47,684 nucleotides of DNA from Acidimicrobiia bacterium (GTDB lineage: Bacteria > Actinomycetota > Acidimicrobiia > IMCC26256 > JADLDD01): NCBI GenBank assembly GCA_020846855.1, contig JADLDD010000024.1, positions 1 through 47,684 on the forward strand, in the 5' to 3' direction. Position numbers and translations under genes: made by a program. The notes beneath the pieces were generated by a model, which worked only from the letters and a program-made list of their open reading frames with translations, did not search any database and had not been told where the DNA came from. This document shows positions 45,225 to 47,684 of the stretch, one piece after another. The first letter of the stretch is position 1. The number at the start of each line of letters is the position of its first letter.

Positions 45225-47321
45225 CTACCCGAGCCGGTCGTCGGTCCGGTCGTCGTCCTGGCGGCGGCGCCGCCGGCGCAGCCCCATCAGCGACGCGCCG
45301 GCGGCGGCGAGGCCGAGGCCGGCGGAGGCCTGGTCGAGGAGCGCCGAGCCGGTGAAGGCCAGCACGCCGGCCTGCTCGGAAGCACCGCCTGCCGGGGCGC
45401 TGGCCCCGGGCCCGCCGACGACCCCGGGGAGGACCTCGATCGGGTTGCCGCCGGGTGGCGTCACGGGCGGGTTCACCGGCGGGTCGACGGGCGGGGTGAC
45501 GGGCGGCGGGTCGCAGGCGTCGTCGTGGTCCGCCTGGCAGACCCGCACGAAGGAGTGGTTGCCGACGACGAACGCGTCGCCGGTGCGGATCACCGCGTTG
45601 CCGGCGATGTGCGACACGTCGACGGACTCGCCGGTGGCGTCGGCGACGGCGACGGCGTCGGGGTCGGCGGTGACGACCGACACCGAGATGTTGTCGCCGG
45701 TGTTGGCGAAGCTGATCCCGATGTTGAGGACCGCGCTCACCTGGCGGACGCTGACCGACGCGTTGCCGGGCATGCCCTCGTCGACCCCGGCCAGCGTCTC
45801 GGCGGCGCTGATGTCGCCGTTCACGGAGAGGAGCGCGCCGCCGAGGTCGATGGCCTCCTGGACGGCGGCGAGGTCGGTGCCGGTGAACGACGGGTCGGTG
45901 AACAGGGCGATGAGGCGCTGGAGTGCCGACTCGGCCGCCTCGACCTGGGCCCGCACGCCGGGGTCGATGTTGGCCAGCGTGAGCGACGAGCCGGCGGCGT
46001 TGAGGCCCGTGTTCGCGACGCCGAGGCCGAAGTTGCCGACCATGGCCTGCTGGTCGGCGGAGGCCACCCCGCCGGAGACCGCGCCCTGCACCTGCTGGAG
46101 GATCCCCGTGGTGGAGTCGTTGCCGACGGCGAGGGCGGTTCCGGCCTGGATGGCGGCCGTGCCGGCGGAACCGCCGGAGAAGGCGCCCTCACCGGCGGCC
46201 GAGGGGGAGATGCCGAACTCGTCGAGGAGCGACTCGATCACCCACTGGATGAGCTGGGCCTGCTCGGGGGAGATGCCCGATGCCCAGGCGGCGTTGAGGC
46301 CGGAGTTGGCGAGAGCGATGCCCACGTTGACGATCACGGCCCGCTGGGCGACGCTGAGGACGCCGCCGTTGCTCGCCACGGCCATGGTGATCTGGACGAT
46401 GCCGGAGTCGGCACGGTTGCCGATGGCGCCGGCGGCGCCGGTGCCGATGTCGGCCTGGGCGCTGCCCGACGTGCTCCCGACCACCGCGGTGGCCTGGGCG
46501 TCGGGGGAACCCTCGGTGTAGAGGGTGCCGACCGCGAGGTTGGTGCCGGTGTCGCCGAAGCCGATGCCGATGTTCAGGACGGTCACGACCTGGCCGGTGG
46601 ACGCGCCGCCGGTGATCTGGGCGGCCTGGATGACCTCGGTCACGGCCTGGTTCCCGGTCACGTTCGCGTTGCCGGAGCCGATCGCCGCGCTGCCGCCGGT
46701 GCCGGCCACGCCGGGCCACGCCGACGCGGCGTTGATGCCGGAGTTGGCGCCGGCCAGGCCGATGTTGATCACCAGCCCGACCTGGAGGACCTCGATCTGG
46801 CCGCCGGAGCTGGCCGTGACCTGGACCTGCTGGTCGATGCTGGACGTCGACTGGTCGCCGGCAGCCACGGCAGGGCCGCTGCCGACGCCGCTGATGGCGT
46901 TCCAGCTCGCGCCCTCGGTCCCGGTGCCGCCGGGGTTGCCGGTCCCGTTGCCGATGGCGACGTTCGACCCGGTCGTGGAGACCGCGGCGCCGCTCGTGGT
47001 CACCTGGGCCTGCTGGTTGGTGGTCTGGGTGGGCCAGGCGACGTCCTCGACGGTGCCGCTCGGCGGGGGAGCAGCGGCGGGGGGCGAGTCGGCCGGGGTG
47101 GGGTCGGCGGCGTCGGTGCCGACGACGGCGTTCGTCTCCGGCGCCGCGGGCGGGGCGGGAACGGGCCAGGCGGCGGCCGGCGGGGGGCTCGACTGCTGCG
47201 AAGGCGCCGCGTCGGGCGGGGCGTCGGCGGCGTGGGCCCGGCCGGCGAGGACGACCATCGCCACGAGGAGCGCGCCGGTCACGATGAACAACTGGAAGGT
47301 GTATCGAAGCCCTCGGTACAC
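45225..47321 (-). CDS. Large secreted repeat protein with C-terminal LAFTG motif, TM and Arg-rich tail (predicted surface protein)
   Basis: Signal peptide MYRGLRYTFQLFIVTGALLVAMVVLAGRAHAAD; five VxNIGIxxANSGxNAA modules; Pro-rich stalk; EQAGVLAFTGSALLDQASAGLGLAAAGASLMGLRRRRRR. Confidence 0.9.
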   Translation of the reverse strand: MYRGLRYTFQLFIVTGALLVAMVVLAGRAHAADAPPDAAPSQQSSPPPAAAWPVPAPPAAPETNAVVGTDAADPTPADSPPAAAPPPSGTVEDVAWPTQTTNQQAQVTTSGAAVSTTGSNVAIGNGTGNPGGTGTEGASWNAISGVGSGPAVAAGDQSTSSIDQQVQVTASSGGQIEVLQVGLVINIGLAGANSGINAASAWPGVAGTGGSAAIGSGNANVTGNQAVTEVIQAAQITGGASTGQVVTVLNIGIGFGDTGTNLAVGTLYTEGSPDAQATAVVGSTSGSAQADIGTGAAGAIGNRADSGIVQITMAVASNGGVLSVAQRAVIVNVGIALANSGLNAAWASGISPEQAQLIQWVIESLLDEFGISPSAAGEGAFSGGSAGTAAIQAGTALAVGNDSTTGILQQVQGAVSGGVASADQQAMVGNFGLGVANTGLNAAGSSLTLANIDPGVRAQVEAAESALQRLIALFTDPSFTGTDLAAVQEAIDLGGALLSVNGDISAAETLAGVDEGMPGNASVSVRQVSAVLNIGISFANTGDNISVSVVTADPDAVAVADATGESVDVSHIAGNAVIRTGDAFVVGNHSFVRVCQADHDDACDPPPVTPPVDPPVNPPVTPPGGNPIEVLPGVVGGPGASAPAGGASEQAGVLAFTGSALLDQASAGLGLAAAGASLMGLRRRRRRQDDDRTDDRLG

Positions 47322-47395
47322 GACTGACCCCTTACGTCGTTTCCCGGAACGTCCCGGGGGTGTCTGGTCCGGGGCCGTCCCCGGGTGGCCGAAGG

Positions 47396-47447
47396 GGTGA
47401 CGGGGGGAGGGAAGCCGTCACCGGATCCCTCCCCCCCTCGTGTCACC
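47396..47447 (-). promoter_or_regulatory. Structured intergenic region with competing hairpins (terminator or attenuator)
   Basis: GGTGAC..GTCACC enclosing GGGGGGAGGGA/TCCCTCCCCCC; alternative GGTGACGG/CCGTCACC. Confidence 0.6.
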
Positions 47448-47463
47448 TCTTCGTACGTGTGAC

Positions 47464-47684
47464 TCAGCCGTTGATCGAGCTGCCGCTCGAGTTGCTGCCC
47501 GCGCTGGCGGAGCCGCTGTTGGACTGCGTCACGGTGGTGCTGCTGCTGTTGCTGGCACTCGCGTTGCCCGTCACGACGGACGCGCTGCTCGTGCCGGTGT
47601 TGGACGACGACGCCGAGTTGGAGGCGTTGCCGCCGACGTTGCCGGCCGTGATGCCGCTCGAGCACTCGACGTTCCCGCCGGAGA
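47464..47684 (-). CDS. C-terminal fragment of Asn/Ser/Gly-rich secreted repeat protein (5' truncated by window edge)
   Basis: Frame open from window end, translation SGGNVECSSGITAGNVGGNASNSASSSNTGTSSASVVTGNASASNSSSTTVTQSNSGSASAGSNSSGSSING*; not in supplied ORF track. Confidence 0.78.
   Translation of the reverse strand, partial: SGGNVECSSGITAGNVGGNASNSASSSNTGTSSASVVTGNASASNSSSTTVTQSNSGSASAGSNSSGSSING

Noticed and set aside
45213-47327. 704-aa plus-strand ORF and 291-aa ORF opposite the repeat protein
   Set aside because: Mirror of the repetitive minus-strand gene; no start signals, low-complexity composition; minus-strand frame has signal peptide, stalk and LAFTG tail.
47279-47665. 128-aa minus-strand ORF MLERHHGRQRRRQRLQLGVV...
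   Set aside because: Out-of-frame reading of the truncated Asn/Ser-rich CDS; Arg/Gln low complexity and overlap with the start of the downstream gene.

Overview
High-GC actinobacterial-type chromosome segment (gene content and codon bias suggest an Acidimicrobiia-like organism; this is inference). I find about 43 densely packed protein genes plus one tRNA-Leu(TAA), with no CRISPR array, rRNA, phage or transposase. The left end is an enolase / septum-formation (FtsB-DivIC) / DUF501 / Ppx-GppA locus. The rest is mostly metabolic: CBS-citrate synthase, acyl-CoA ligase and dehydrogenases, a malyl-CoA-lyase-like CoA ester lyase, MaoC, SDRs, F420-type oxidoreductases, SelD, AsnB, penicillin acylase, ClC channel and a heterodimeric ABC exporter. 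The right end carries a large repeat-containing secreted protein with a C-terminal LAFTG/TM/Arg tail, and the truncated end of a second Asn/Ser-rich protein that the ORF track does not list. Most notable hidden structures: (1) a family of exactly 48-bp palindromic elements (AGCATGTTGC-N28-GCAACATGCT), five copies at three intergenic loci, with diverged but self-complementary interiors; (2) a recurring TANNNT -10-like hexamer 6-9 nt upstream of many start codons, implying widespread leaderless transcription; (3) the two-gene repeat surface-protein locus with mutually exclusive hairpins between the genes; (4) gene fusions: esterase-thioredoxin and CBS-citrate synthase; (5) several 12-14 bp tandem repeats at gene boundaries. 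All calls come from reading sequence and translations; no database search was run.
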